NCBI GenBank assembly: GCA_036417435.1
Contig: CM070899.1
Location: 153,703,494-153,767,493, forward strand
DNA length: 64,000 nt
Origin: Inia geoffrensis
Lineage: Eukaryota; Chordata; Mammalia; Artiodactyla; Iniidae
Direction of reading: 5' to 3'
This document shows, piece by piece, positions 22,805 to 33,725 of the stretch. The translations under genes and the position numbers were made by a program. The notes below the pieces were generated by a model. That model ran no database searches. It was not told where the DNA came from and saw nothing but the letters and a program-made list of their open reading frames with translations. Numbering within the stretch: the first letter of the stretch is position 1; each line of letters begins with the position of its first letter.

Positions 22805-24639
22805 AATTGAGTGGTTTACTTTTCTACTGGTAGGGATGCAGCTTGAGTTATTAGAGATAAATACAAATAGCTTAGAGATGGCATTGTGGTTTCTTGTTAA
22901 GCATTGTGCCTGACCAATAAAAATATAACTTACAATAATGATATGTCACCACTCATTGATTTGTATTAATTATGTTTATTTCATCATAATTTTCTTGACA
23001 GCATTTATTGTTGGTGTAGGATGTTTAGGCCACATCTGTGCTTGCGCTGACCTGGACGCTATGCTAATAGCCAGATTTATTCCCTTTATGGACTTCTAGG
23101 AGCCTTATTCCCCATCCCATGAAAGCCTAGTTTTATTCTTTCCTCTTGTTCTTCTCTCCCCTAACTAACCAACTGGCGATGACACAAGATGGTGATGACA
23201 CTTGTGGGCTTCACGTTAAATTTACTTCTTTTTGCCCTTATGTAGCAGTGCTCTTTCATGTGACCCAGGAACACAGTAGGGAATGGGGAGCCCCTAACAA
23301 AGTTTTTTTTGTAACCTTCCCCCGCTTCTCTTTTGATGCATTAATCAGAAAAATGATGAGTGGTCATAAGGGGCCAAGACATTCTCCCTGTAATGACTAA
23401 ATGCACAGGCTGACCCTTTAGGGGTAAGCACTTCAGAGAAGGATATTCTTTGCAAATTATGAGACTCTCTAGGGAGGCAGTGAATGTCTCTTGTTTCACT
23501 TTCTCATTAGAGATAAAGAAAAATGCACTTTGCAAAATCCATTTGCAAAATGATTAATTTTTTTTACTTAGATGCATCAGTAAATGTATTAAGCTAAAAC
23601 ATGCTTGCTCCTTTCCACATAGACTGCTTGATAAATTAATCCATAAATCTATGTGTTATCCATATATTTTTAACTCAGGGTGCTAGAGTAGATGCTCAAA
23701 CTAAATTAGTTTTAATTTTTTTAATATCTGAAGAACACAGTATAATCCAAGCATTTCTAACCACTGATGCATTTTCTCTAAAGTAACTGTAATTGAGGCT
23801 GTCACTTGGAATTTGATCAAAAATGCATTTAAAAGCAGGGATTTTGTGTGTGTGTGTGTGTGTGTGTACTATTCTTTTCAGATTCATTTTTCAACTTTAC
23901 TAACAAACTGACTATAAATTATATTTCCCAGCGTTAAGTGTGTGGGGAGGGTGTATCATGTGTATTTGGGGGACGCTATCATTGGCATGCTTTACCCAGA
24001 AAATAAAACTGCTGATAAACAGAACTGATACACGATCTTATCTGGCTAAATAATAAGTGAATTTATTCTGGAGAGTCTACATCAGCCAAATGTGGGTAGC
24101 TAGATTTTCTTTTTCACTAGAAACCTGGGAAAGTGTTGAGTTGGGGGGAAGGGGCTGGAGGAAGCGCTGGGGATGATTGAGAAGACATTGTTGCAATTCT
24201 AACTATTCGAGCTCTTCTGTGAGATGCCTTCCAGATGAGCTCTTCCCTTGCAATTCCCAGGGTCATCCCCACATGTTTTTAACCACGGCACCGGCAGCAG
24301 TGACCTTCCTGAGCCCAGTGTTGTTCCTTCTGACTTTGTAATTCATTGGATGACGGTGTCTTTCCCACCGGCATTGGCTAAATCTTTCTCAGACACTGAT
24401 GTCACCAAGTGCTTTGCCTGATCGAATCATCCATCAGCGGTAGAAGCTACTGCTATTTCAGGCTGGATGACTTGGGTACTCCCTACCCATGAACCTGATA
24501 TCTGAGTCATATCTCCTCATCCACGTCTGTGTTCTTTCTTCCTTATGGGCCACCGTTCAGAAGTCTGGAGGGACCTGTCAGCTAATGCATGGGTGCTCCT
24601 CTCTTTCTGCCAGTGTAACAAGGACAGGGTACACCTGGC
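22805..24639. other. Unassigned intronic DNA
   Basis: No gene or clear repeat recognised apart from the GT microsatellite at 23845-23867. Confidence 0.45.
23845..23867. repeat. (GT)n microsatellite
   Basis: About 11 GT units. Confidence 0.95.
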
Positions 24640-24775
24640 TGGTCTCTGCACTCTGCTTTGAACCCTGTCTCCTCTCATTTTCTCAGGGATTTTGCTCCTG
24701 TTGCATCTCTCTTCTGCACTATATTTTCTTCTTTCCTGGATCATTTCCATCGGCATATGGAATGCTCTCTAGTAC
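24640..24775 (+). mobile_element. L2 fragment (left part, interrupted by LTR)
   Basis: 'ggatcatttccatcggcata' and 'tggaatgctctctagtac' follow the L2 sequence that continues at 25290. The LTR at 24776-25289 inserted between the two parts. Confidence 0.7.
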
Positions 24776-25289
24776 TGTTGCAGGAAGGGCGACCCCTTCC
24801 AGGGCCCGAGAATGGGCTCTTGTCTAACCCTCAGAAATGAATTGTTGGAGGAGACACACATGCTGACAAAGCTGGAGACTTTATTGGGAAGGGGCGCCCG
24901 GGTGGAGAGCAGAGGGTAAGAGAACCCTGGAGGACTGCTCTGCCACGTGGCTCGCTATCTCGGGTTTTATTGTGATGGGGTTAGTTTCCGGGTTGTCTCT
25001 GGACAATCATTCTGACTCAGGGTCCTTCCTGGTGGTGAGCGCATTGCTCAGCCAAGATAGATTCCAGCGAGGGGGATTCTGGGAGGTTGGTAGGACATAT
25101 GGACTGGTGTCTCCTCTCTCCTTTTGACCTTTCCTGAATTCTTCCATTTGGTGGTGGCTTGTTAGTTCCGTGTTCCTTACCAGGACCTCCTGTTGTAAGA
25201 TAACTCATGCAAGTGGTTACTACTGGGCCTGGCCAGGGCGGGCCATTTCAGTCAGTGGTTCCCCTGACTATCGCCTATCTGATAAAACA
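24776..25289 (-). mobile_element. Solo LTR of a gammaretrovirus-like (ERV1) element
   Basis: On the minus strand the order of signals fits a retroviral LTR: TG at 25289, a TATA-like segment 'cacaataaaacccgag' (about 24975-24960), a polyadenylation signal in 'ccaataaagtctcc' (about 24890), a U5 region, and CA at 24777-24776. The 4-bp flanks are gtac (24772-24775) and gtat (25290-25293). No gag, pol or env sequence adjoins it, so only a solo LTR remains. It splits an L2 copy. The right boundary is ambiguous because of a duplicated 19-mer. Confidence 0.72.
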
Positions 25290-26700
25290 GTATCGCCTAT
25301 CTGATAAAAAAGAACGGAAAAAAAATCCTTCCTTGGTCCGAGATCCCGCTTCACCTCCGTCCTATTTCTTCTCTCCCCTTCCCAGCAAAATGTACTGAGA
25401 AAGTTTTTTGTTGCCCCGTTCCTACTTTCTCATCTCCCATTCTCTTCTCAACCCATTCCAGCTGACTTTCCTCTCCATCTGTCTGAGACCATCTTACCTA
25501 GGTGGTGATTGACCTGCCTCCAAGTTGCCAAATTGGATGGTCACTTCCCCGTCTGATTCTCAGCAGCCTTTGACCCAGCGGAGCATCCTCTGCTTACAAG
25601 TCCTTCTACACTTGTGTGGTTTTCCTCTGGCTTCAGTGTCTGTTCCCTCAGATCTCCTTTAATGGCTCCTTCTCGTCCCCTTGAAAACTTAAGTCCTAGA
25701 GTGCCCCAGGGCTCTGGCTTGGAGTAATTCCCCTTTTTCTTGGCCTCGCACTCTGCCAAGGTGTTTTGTCCAGCCTCATGGAATTATTCTACATGATCTA
25801 TATGTTGATTGCTCTCTAAATTATATTTCTAGCCCAGACACTCCTCCTGAACACAGACCCATAACAAACTCATAAGTATAACTGCCTACATCACCTCACC
25901 TCTTGGATACTTAAAAGGTTGTCAAATTTAAGGTGTCCAAACCTGAACCCTCTGCTTTTCATCACCCCAACCTGTTTTCCTGCTGGTGGTTTCTACTTCA
26001 GTCAGTTGTTCAACTGGTCAAGTAAAATAAGACAAAAACAAGGTATATCTTTGATTTTTTTTCTTTCTCTTATCTCTAATTCATCAGAAAGTACTTCCTC
26101 TTGGTTCTACTTTAAAAATGTATCCCTCATTCCCTTTACCTCTTTCTGGCTCTGCTACTACTATCCTTGTTCTATCACCTCTTGCCTGCATGGTTGCCGG
26201 AGCCTCCTTACCAATTTCCAGACCTTTCTTCCTACCAGGTACAATTCATTTACCCACAGTGACCTGAATGCTCTTCTAAAAATGTATCTCAGACTATGTC
26301 ATTCTGTTAATGTAATGTAGACTGCCTACAAGTCTTCAGTGCTTCAGTGGCTTCCAGTTGCTTTTAGAATAAAAGCCCAACTTCCTCCTCTGGCCTGTGA
26401 AGCCTCACATAACTTGGCCTCTCCCTTCCCTCTCCTGCTGCTGTTCAGCCACGCTGGCCTCTCTTTGTTCCTTTGATGTGCTAAGGTCTTCTTTTCGTTG
26501 GGCCTTTGCCAGAGCTGTTTCCTCAGCCTTGCATGCCTTTTCTCTAGATCTTTGCAAAGTGTTTCCTTATTGTCATTTAGATCATAGCACAGATTACAGG
26601 CCACTTTGCCAGAGAAGTCTTCCCTGACCACCCAATTCAAATAGGCATATGCCCTCTCTGTCACACTGCTTAACTTTTAAAAAACTGTATGATAAATATT
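25290..26700 (+). mobile_element. L2 element (right part), 3' half
   Basis: A long L2 match: the aaaaaaatccttcc junction, 'gcagcctttgacccagcgga', 'ccccagggctctggcttgga', 'tatatttctagcccagacac', 'aaatttaaggtgtccaaacc', 'cagtggcttccagttgcttt', 'cagccttgcatgcctttt', and 'gagaagtcttccctgaccac' near the 3' end. The ORF is broken throughout. Confidence 0.82.
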
Positions 26701-27309
26701 TTGGTATTTTGATGACTGAGTTCAGTACAATTGGTTTCCTTTATAATCCCATGTATTTTTAAAATAAACTTTTTTATTTTGAGATAGTTGCAGATTCACA
26801 TGCAGTTGTGAGAAAGAATGCAGATACCTTATGCCCTTTGCCCAGATTTTTCCATCTTGCAGAACTATAGTACATTATCACAACCAGGATATGTACATTG
26901 ACATTATCTAATACATGGATATGGTATATCTCTCCATGTATTTTGCTCTTTGACTTATTTCATCAGGATTTTGTAGTTTTTAGCATACATGTCCTGTACA
27001 TGCTTTGTTAAATTTACACCTGTGACCTTGCTGAGCTCATTTATTTACACAATACAGAACAGATTCATCACCATAAGGATCATGAATGTTGCCCTCTTAT
27101 GGCCTTGCTCACTCCTCTTCTGCCCCCACCCGCTCTGTAATGCCTGACAACCACTAATTTGTTCTCCTTTCTATAATTTTGTCATTTCATAAATGTTATA
27201 TAAATGGAACCGTATAGTCTGTAACCTTTTGGCTTGGATTTTTTATCTCAGCGTAATACTGTAGAAGTTCATCCAAGTTGTTGTATGTATCAATAGTTTG
27301 CTCCTTTTT

Positions 27310-27666
27310 GAAAAAAATAAATTTATTTATATTTATTTATTATTTTTAATTTTTGGCTGCATTGGGTCATCATTGCTGCACGTGGGCTTTCTCTAGTTGC
27401 GGTGAGTGGGAACTACTCTTTGTTGCAGTGCACAGGCTTCTCATTGTGGTGGCTTCTCTTGTTGCGGAGCATGGGCTCTAGGCACGAGGGCTTCAGTAGT
27501 TGTGGCGTGCGGGCTCAGTAGAGTGGGCTCTAGAGCTCAGGCTCAGTAGTTGTGGCACACGGGCTTAGTTGCTCCGCGGCTTGAGGGATCTTCCCAGACC
27601 AGGGCTCGAACCTGTGACCCCTGCATTGGCAGGTGGCTTCTTAACCACTGTGCTACCAGGGAAGTC
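27310..27666 (-). mobile_element. Long CHR-type SINE nested in old L1
   Basis: On the minus strand: 'tggacttccctggtagcaca' head, 'ggttcgagccctgg' B box, repeated modules, and an A/T-rich tail. The TSD is 19 bp with one mismatch: caatagtttgctccttttt at 27291-27309 and caatagttttctccttttt at 27667-27685. Confidence 0.94.
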
Positions 27667-29267
27667 CAATAGTTTTCTCCTTTTTATTACAGATATCGGT
27701 TTGTTTAACCATTTACCTGTTGAAGGACATCGGGATTGTTTCCAGTTTGGCTATTAGGAATAAAGCTGCTATAAATATTTATGTACAGGTTTTTATGTGA
27801 ACATAACTTTGCATTTCTCTGGGTTGAATGCTTAGGAGTGCAGTTGTTAGATCACGTGGTAGTTACATGTTTAGTATTTTAGGAAACTTTCCCTCTTTTC
27901 TAGAGTGACTATCATTTTATATTCCTACCAGTAATGTATGAGGGTTCCAACTTTTCCACATCCTCTCTAGGATTTATTGCCACTATTTTTTATTCTAGCC
28001 ATTCTGTTAGATGTATGGAGTTATGTCATTGTGTTTTACTTTGCATTTCACTAATTGCTAATGGTTTAACAACTCTTCATGTACTTATTTGCTTTCTGTA
28101 TCTCCTCTTAGGTGAAATGTCTGTTCACATCTTTAGCCCATTTTTAAATTGGAATTTTTTTTTTAACTGTTGACTTGTGAGAATTCTTTATAATATCCTA
28201 GAGTATCCTCCTTTGTTGGATGTATGGTTTGCAAATATTTTCTCCCAGTCTGTAGATTGTCTTTTCATCTCCTTTCACAGAGCAAAACTTTAAAATTTTG
28301 ATGAAATGCAGTTTGAGAATTTCTCCTTTTACTGATCATGTTTATGGTATCTAAGAACTCTGCCTAGTCCAAGATCTTGAAGATTTTCTCCTATGTTTTT
28401 TTCTAAAAGTTCTACAGTTTTGTGCTTTACATTTAAGCCTGTTGTCCATTTTGAGTTAATTTTTTATAGGGTATGACTTAGGTTGAAGGTCATTTTTTTT
28501 TTGGTTTATGAGTGTTCTTTTACCCCAGCACCATTTGTTGAAAAGGTTATCCCTCCTCCATTGAATTGCTTTTGAACCTTTGACAAAATCAGTTGGGCAT
28601 ACTTGTGTGGATCTATTCATGCCTTCTCTATCCTATTCCACTGATCTATCCCTTGGCCAATAGCACCCAGTCTTGACTGTCACTACATGATGTCTTGAAA
28701 TCAGACTGATTCTTTCCACATTATTCTTCTTTCTCAAAATTGTTTTAGCTATTGTAGCTCCTCTGTCTTTCCATATAAATTTTAGAATAATCATATCTAT
28801 ATCTACAAAAAATATTTCTGGAATTTTTATAGGAATTGCACTAAAACTGTGTATCAGTTTAGAGAGCATTGACATGACTCCTACGTTGAATCTTTAGCGT
28901 AGAAGTCCTATACATGCTTCATTAAATTTACACTTGTGAACTTGCTGAATTCATTTATTAGTTCTGGGAGGGATTTTTTTTGTCGGGGGTTGTTTGTTTT
29001 GTTTTTGTTTTTGGTATATTCCTTGGAAATTTTTTTGTAAACAATCATGTCACCTGTAAATAGGGACAGTTTTAGTTCCTTCTTTACATTTTATATGCCG
29101 TTTATTTACTTTTTTTTTGGCTTATTTCACTGGCTAGAACTTCCGGCATTATTTTGAATGAGCGTTGACAGTGGAACCCTTGCCTTGTTCCCCACCCTTA
29201 CGGAATGGCTTTCAGTCTTTCACTATTAAGAGTAATGTTAGCTATAAATCTTTTGTGGATGCTTTTT

Positions 29268-29459
29268 TTTTTTTTTTTTTTTTGCGGTATGTGGGCCTCT
29301 CCCGTTGCGGAGCACAGGCTCCGGACGCACAAGCCCAGCGGCCATGGCTCACGGGCCCAGCCGCTCTGCAGCATGTGGAATCTTCCCGGACTGGGGCACA
29401 AACCTGTGTCCCCTGCATCGGCAGGCGGACTCTCAACCACTGCGCCACCAGGGAAGCCC
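29268..29459 (-). mobile_element. CHR-type SINE with internal 16-bp deletion
   Basis: On the minus strand it begins 'gggcttccctggtggcgcag' and ends at an A-run. Compared with the copies at 21736, 33076, 41331 and 49031, it lacks the segment between two 'ggcctctc' repeats near the tail. The TSD tgtggatgcttttt is perfect at 29254-29267 and 29460-29473. It is nested in the old L1 ORF2. Confidence 0.95.
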
Positions 29460-31352
29460 TGTGGATGCTTTTTAACACGTTGAGGAAGTTCTCTAATTCT
29501 ATTATTTCTAAGCGTGTTTTAACTCATGAATAGGTGTTGAATTTTGTCAAAGGCTTTTTCTACATCAGTTTATATGGTTATGTGATTTTTTTTCTTCTTT
29601 AGCCTGTTAATATGGTGGATTACATTAATTGATTTTTGAAAATTGAACCAGTTGGGCGTCCTTAGAATAAAACCTACTTGATCATGGTGTATATTTCTTC
29701 TTATATATTGATGAATTAATTCTATTTGCTAATGTTTTGCCATGGATTTTTGTTTCTATATTTTTGAGATATTGGTCTTTATTTTTCATACTGTGTTTGT
29801 CTAGTTTTAGTATCAGGTAATACTACTTTAATAAAATGAATTGGGAAGTGCTTACTCTTCTGTTTTCTGGAAGAGATTATGTAAAATCAATGTTAATTCT
29901 TTTTTAGACATTTAGTAGAATTTTCCAGTGAAAACATCTGGGGTTGGAGATTTCTCATTTGGGAGTTTTGTTAGTTTGTGTTTTTTAAGGAATTGGTCCA
30001 TTTCATTTAGGTTATCAGACTTATGTGTGGAGAGTTATTCATAGTATTCCCCTATTAATCATTATCATCAGTTCCCTTATTACATGTGTATAGGGTCTCT
30101 TTGACTTTTGATATTGGTAATTTCATGCTTTCTCCCTTTATCTTTGTCAGTCTTGCTAGAGGTTTGTCAGTTGTATTGATCTTTTCAAAGAACCAGGTCA
30201 TTATTTCATTTTCCCCAATGTTTTGCCACTTTCAATTTCATTGGTTTCTGCTCTTATTTTATTATTCCCTTCCTTTTACTTGCTTGGGTTTATTTTGTTC
30301 TTTTTATAGGTTCTTGAGGGAAGCAGACTATTGATTGGAAACCTTTTCTCTTTTCTAATGTATGCAGTGAATGCATATATATTTTCCTCTCAACACTGCT
30401 TTAGTTGTATTTCACTAATTTTAATACGTTGTATTTTATTTTCATTCATTCAGTGTACATTTTGACTTCCCTTGAGACTTTTCTTTGATCCACGATTGTT
30501 TACAGTGCTTGTAATTTTTCCTGTTTAACCCTGTTTTTGATTTCTAGGTTGATCCCAATGTCATTAGAGAATACATTCTATATGATTTTGACTTTTAAAA
30601 ATTTTGTGAGGTTTATTTTATGGCTCAAAATGTGGTCTATTTTGTTATATGTTCTGAAGGCACATGAAAATAGTGTGTATATGCTGTTGTTGGGTGGAGT
30701 ATTCTGTAAATATTGATTAAATCCTATTGGTCAATAGTGTTGTTGAATTCAGTATACTTATTGGTTTTCTGTCTAGTTCTTTTAATTGTTGAGACAGGTC
30801 TCCAAATATAATTATCTATAATTATAACTATTGTCTATATTTTCTTCATTGCTTTCAGCTTTCCCATTGCATAATTTGCAGTTCAAGTGTTTGGTAAATA
30901 CACATTTAGGGTTTCTATGTCTACTTGGTAGATTTACCCTTTTAAATTCATTATCATTATTTAATGTTCCTCTCTGTCTCTGCTAATTTTATGTGCCCTG
31001 AAGTCTACTTTATCTGATATTAATATAGCTAATCCTGCTTTCTTTTGGTTAATGTTTGCATGATATGTAATTTTTCATTCTTTTACTTTTAACCTGCATA
31101 TATTGCTTTACTTGAAGTGAGTTTCTTGTGGACAGCATATAGTTGGGTCATGGTAATTCACTCCACCAATATGTCTTTTAATTGGTGTTTTTAGACCATT
31201 TACATTTAATGTAATTATATGTTAGGGCTAAAAGCTACCTTTTGTTTGTTTGCTTGTTTTTTGTATCTTGTCTTTTTTTCCTTGCCTTCTTGTGTGTTAC
31301 TTGAATTTTTTTAGAATTCTATTTTGATTTATGTATAACATTTTTGAGTGTA

Positions 31353-31771
31353 CAGGTTTCTCCCACTATCCAAAGTAGAGTGTTCCTATGAAACCTTTCA
31401 TAAGCTGAAATGGAGTAAAGTAGAGATGCAATTACCTTAGCACACATCTTGCTAAGAGATGCATAAACTAAATTGAGATAAACTACATATGCTGACAGAC
31501 ACAGTTCAAAGCTCAGCTTGATATTGAGATGCTGAGTATAGTTCTCAGGGATTGAGCTTAGTGGTGCCACTCTTGCTGCTCTGGGTGTGTGCTGCCTCTG
31601 TAACAGCTTGCTGCAAAACAAATGCTGAACACATTTTTGTGTTTCTCCTTTTTCCTAAAAGTAAAAATCCTCTTCAGATTTCTTTCAATTAGTGAAAACA
31701 GGTGGTAATGTAGGTCTTTTGTAAAAGCAAAGTGGCATAAAGCAAACTTTTGAAAAGTAGGGGGATACCTG
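31353..31771. mobile_element. Tigger-like DNA transposon nested in old L1
   Basis: The element has inverted ends: left caggtttctcccactatcc, and the right end read backwards caggtatccccctactttt. TA target-site duplications are at 31351-31352 and 31772-31773. About 420 bp long; no transposase is readable. A 100-codon antisense frame inside it is not a gene. It belongs to the Tc1/mariner (pogo) superfamily by its ends and target; the family name is not assigned. Confidence 0.8.
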
Positions 31772-33075
31772 TATCTTTTTGAATAGCATTGTCGGTTGCT
31801 GCTCTAGGTATTACATTCTATATATGTAACTTACTGCAGTCTACTGGTGTCATCATTTTACCAGTTCCAGTGAAGTTTAGAAAAGTTATTTTTCTTTAGG
31901 CTCCATTATCTTCCCCCTTTTATAATATAATAGGGTTAAATATTTCCTCTATACACATTTAGAAACATGTCATACAGTGTTATAATTTGTGCTTTAACCA
32001 TCAAACATAATTTAGAAAACTCAAAGAGGAGGAATCTATTCTGTTTACCCGTATTTTTGCTTACTGTGTTCTTTCTTCCTTTCCGATGTTTCAAGTTTTC
32101 TTCTTTTAACGTTCCTTTTTGCTTAGAGAGCCTCCTTTAGCCCTTCTTTTAGGATAAGTCTGCTGGGTGACAAATTTTCTTGGTTTTCCTTCACCTGAGA
32201 ATGTCTTGATTTCGCCTTCATTTCTGAATATAGAATTCTGGGTTGACAATTACTTTCTTTCAGTACTCCATAATTTCTGATGAGAAGTCTGCTGTCATTT
32301 GAGTTGTTTTTCTTTTATAGGGTAGATGCTTTTTCTCTCTCAGTGCTGCCAAGATTCTTTCTTTGTCTTTAGTTTTTAGAAGTTTGACTATGATGTGTCT
32401 TGGTGTGGATTTCTTTTGCCTTATGCTGTTTGGGGTTCATTTAGCTTCTTGAATCTGTAGGTTTATGTGTTTTGCCAAACTGGGGAAGTTTTCAGTCATT
32501 GTTTTTTCTAGTGCCTTTTCATCCCTGCCCTCTTTCTTCTCACCTTTTGGGACTCTGATTATGTGAATGTTAGAGTTTTTGTTATAGTCCCACATGTTCC
32601 TGAGCTCTGTTCTTTTTTTTTTTTCCAGTTTATTTTCTCTCTGTTGTTAAGATGGGGTAATTTCTGTTGTTATTCTTTCCAGTTCGCTGATTCTTTTGTC
32701 TCTTTCCTGAATTCTGTGGTTGAGTTGCGGGTTGAATTTTTTCATTTTGGTTATTGTATTTTGCAGTTCTATCATTTCTACTTAGTTCTTTTACCTTCTG
32801 TTTCTTTGCTGAGACTTTCTATTTTTTTCATTAGTTTTGAGCATGTTTATAATTGCTTCTTGGCTCCTTTAAAATCTTCATCAGATGATTTTAATAGTTC
32901 TGTAGTCTTGATGTTGACATCTATTGATTGTCTTTTCTCACTCAGTTTGAGAGCTTCATGGCTCTTGGCATGATGGTTATTTTTTTAAATTGAAGTATAA
33001 ATGACTTGTGACACCATGTCCCAGGTGTACAACATAGTGATTTGATATGTCTAAGTCTTACAAAATGATCACCAT

Positions 33076-33291
33076 GGGGCTTCCCTGGTGGCGCAGTGGT
33101 TGAGAGTCTGCCTGCCGATGCAGGGGACACGGGTTCGTGCCCCGGTCTGGGAAGATCCCACATGCCGCAGAGCGGCTGTGCCCGTGAGCCATGGCCGCTG
33201 AGCCTGCATGTCCGGAGCCTGTTGCTCCGCAACAGGAGAGGCCACAACAGTGAGAGGCCTGCGTACCACAAAAAAAAAAAAAAAAAAAAAA
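33076..33291 (+). mobile_element. CHR-type SINE nested in the younger L1
   Basis: Full-length form with 'gggcttccctggtggcgcag' head and an A tail of more than 25. The TSD aaaatgatcaccat is perfect at 33062-33075 and 33292-33305. Confidence 0.97.
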
Positions 33292-33683
33292 AAAATGATC
33301 ACCATAAGTCTAGTTACCATCTGTTACCATACAAAGTATTACAATCTTCTTGACTATGTTCCTCATGTTGTACATTTTATCCTTGAGACCCATTTATTTT
33401 GTAACTGGAAGTTTGTACCTCTTAATCTCCATCACCTATTTCATCATGCCCACATTCCTCTCCCCTCTGACAACCGCTCATTTGTTCTCTGTATGTTTGA
33501 GTCTGTTTCTGTTTTGTTACGTTTGTCCGTTTGTTTAATTTTGTAGATTCCACATTTAACTGAAATCAGATGGTATTTGTCTTTCTCTGTGTGGCTTATT
33601 TCACTTAGCACAATACCCTTAAGGCCCATCAACGGTGTTGAAAATGGCGAGATTTCATTCTTTCTTATGGCTGAGTAATATTC

Positions 33684-33720
<37 letters not shown>
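33684..33720. repeat. (TG)n microsatellite inside L1
   Basis: About 18 TG units followed by a TATATA stretch. It sits at the same place in the L1 3' region as other CA/TG tracts in this window (1597, 46748). Confidence 0.95.

Positions 33721-33725
<5 letters not shown>

Larger units (their letters stand above)
26755..32975 (-). mobile_element. Old near-full-length L1, antisense (3' part to ORF1 region)
   Basis: Read on the minus strand, this runs from ORF1-region sequence (about 32960-32000) through ORF2 to the 3' UTR at 26755. ORF2 C-terminal peptides FSAIPIKIPEIFF and FIWKDRGATIAKTILRKKN are visible at 28633-28875. All frames are broken. It carries two SINEs (27310-27666, 29268-29459) and a Tigger-like element (31353-31771). 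Its 5' UTR resumes at 38980-40036 beyond a younger L1, so the original element spanned the whole 26.7-40.0 kb interval. Confidence 0.85.

Noticed and set aside
24776..25289. Possibility of a complete endogenous provirus next to the LTR
   Set aside because: L2 sequence lies directly on both sides and no gag, pol or env similarity is present, so only a solo LTR remains.
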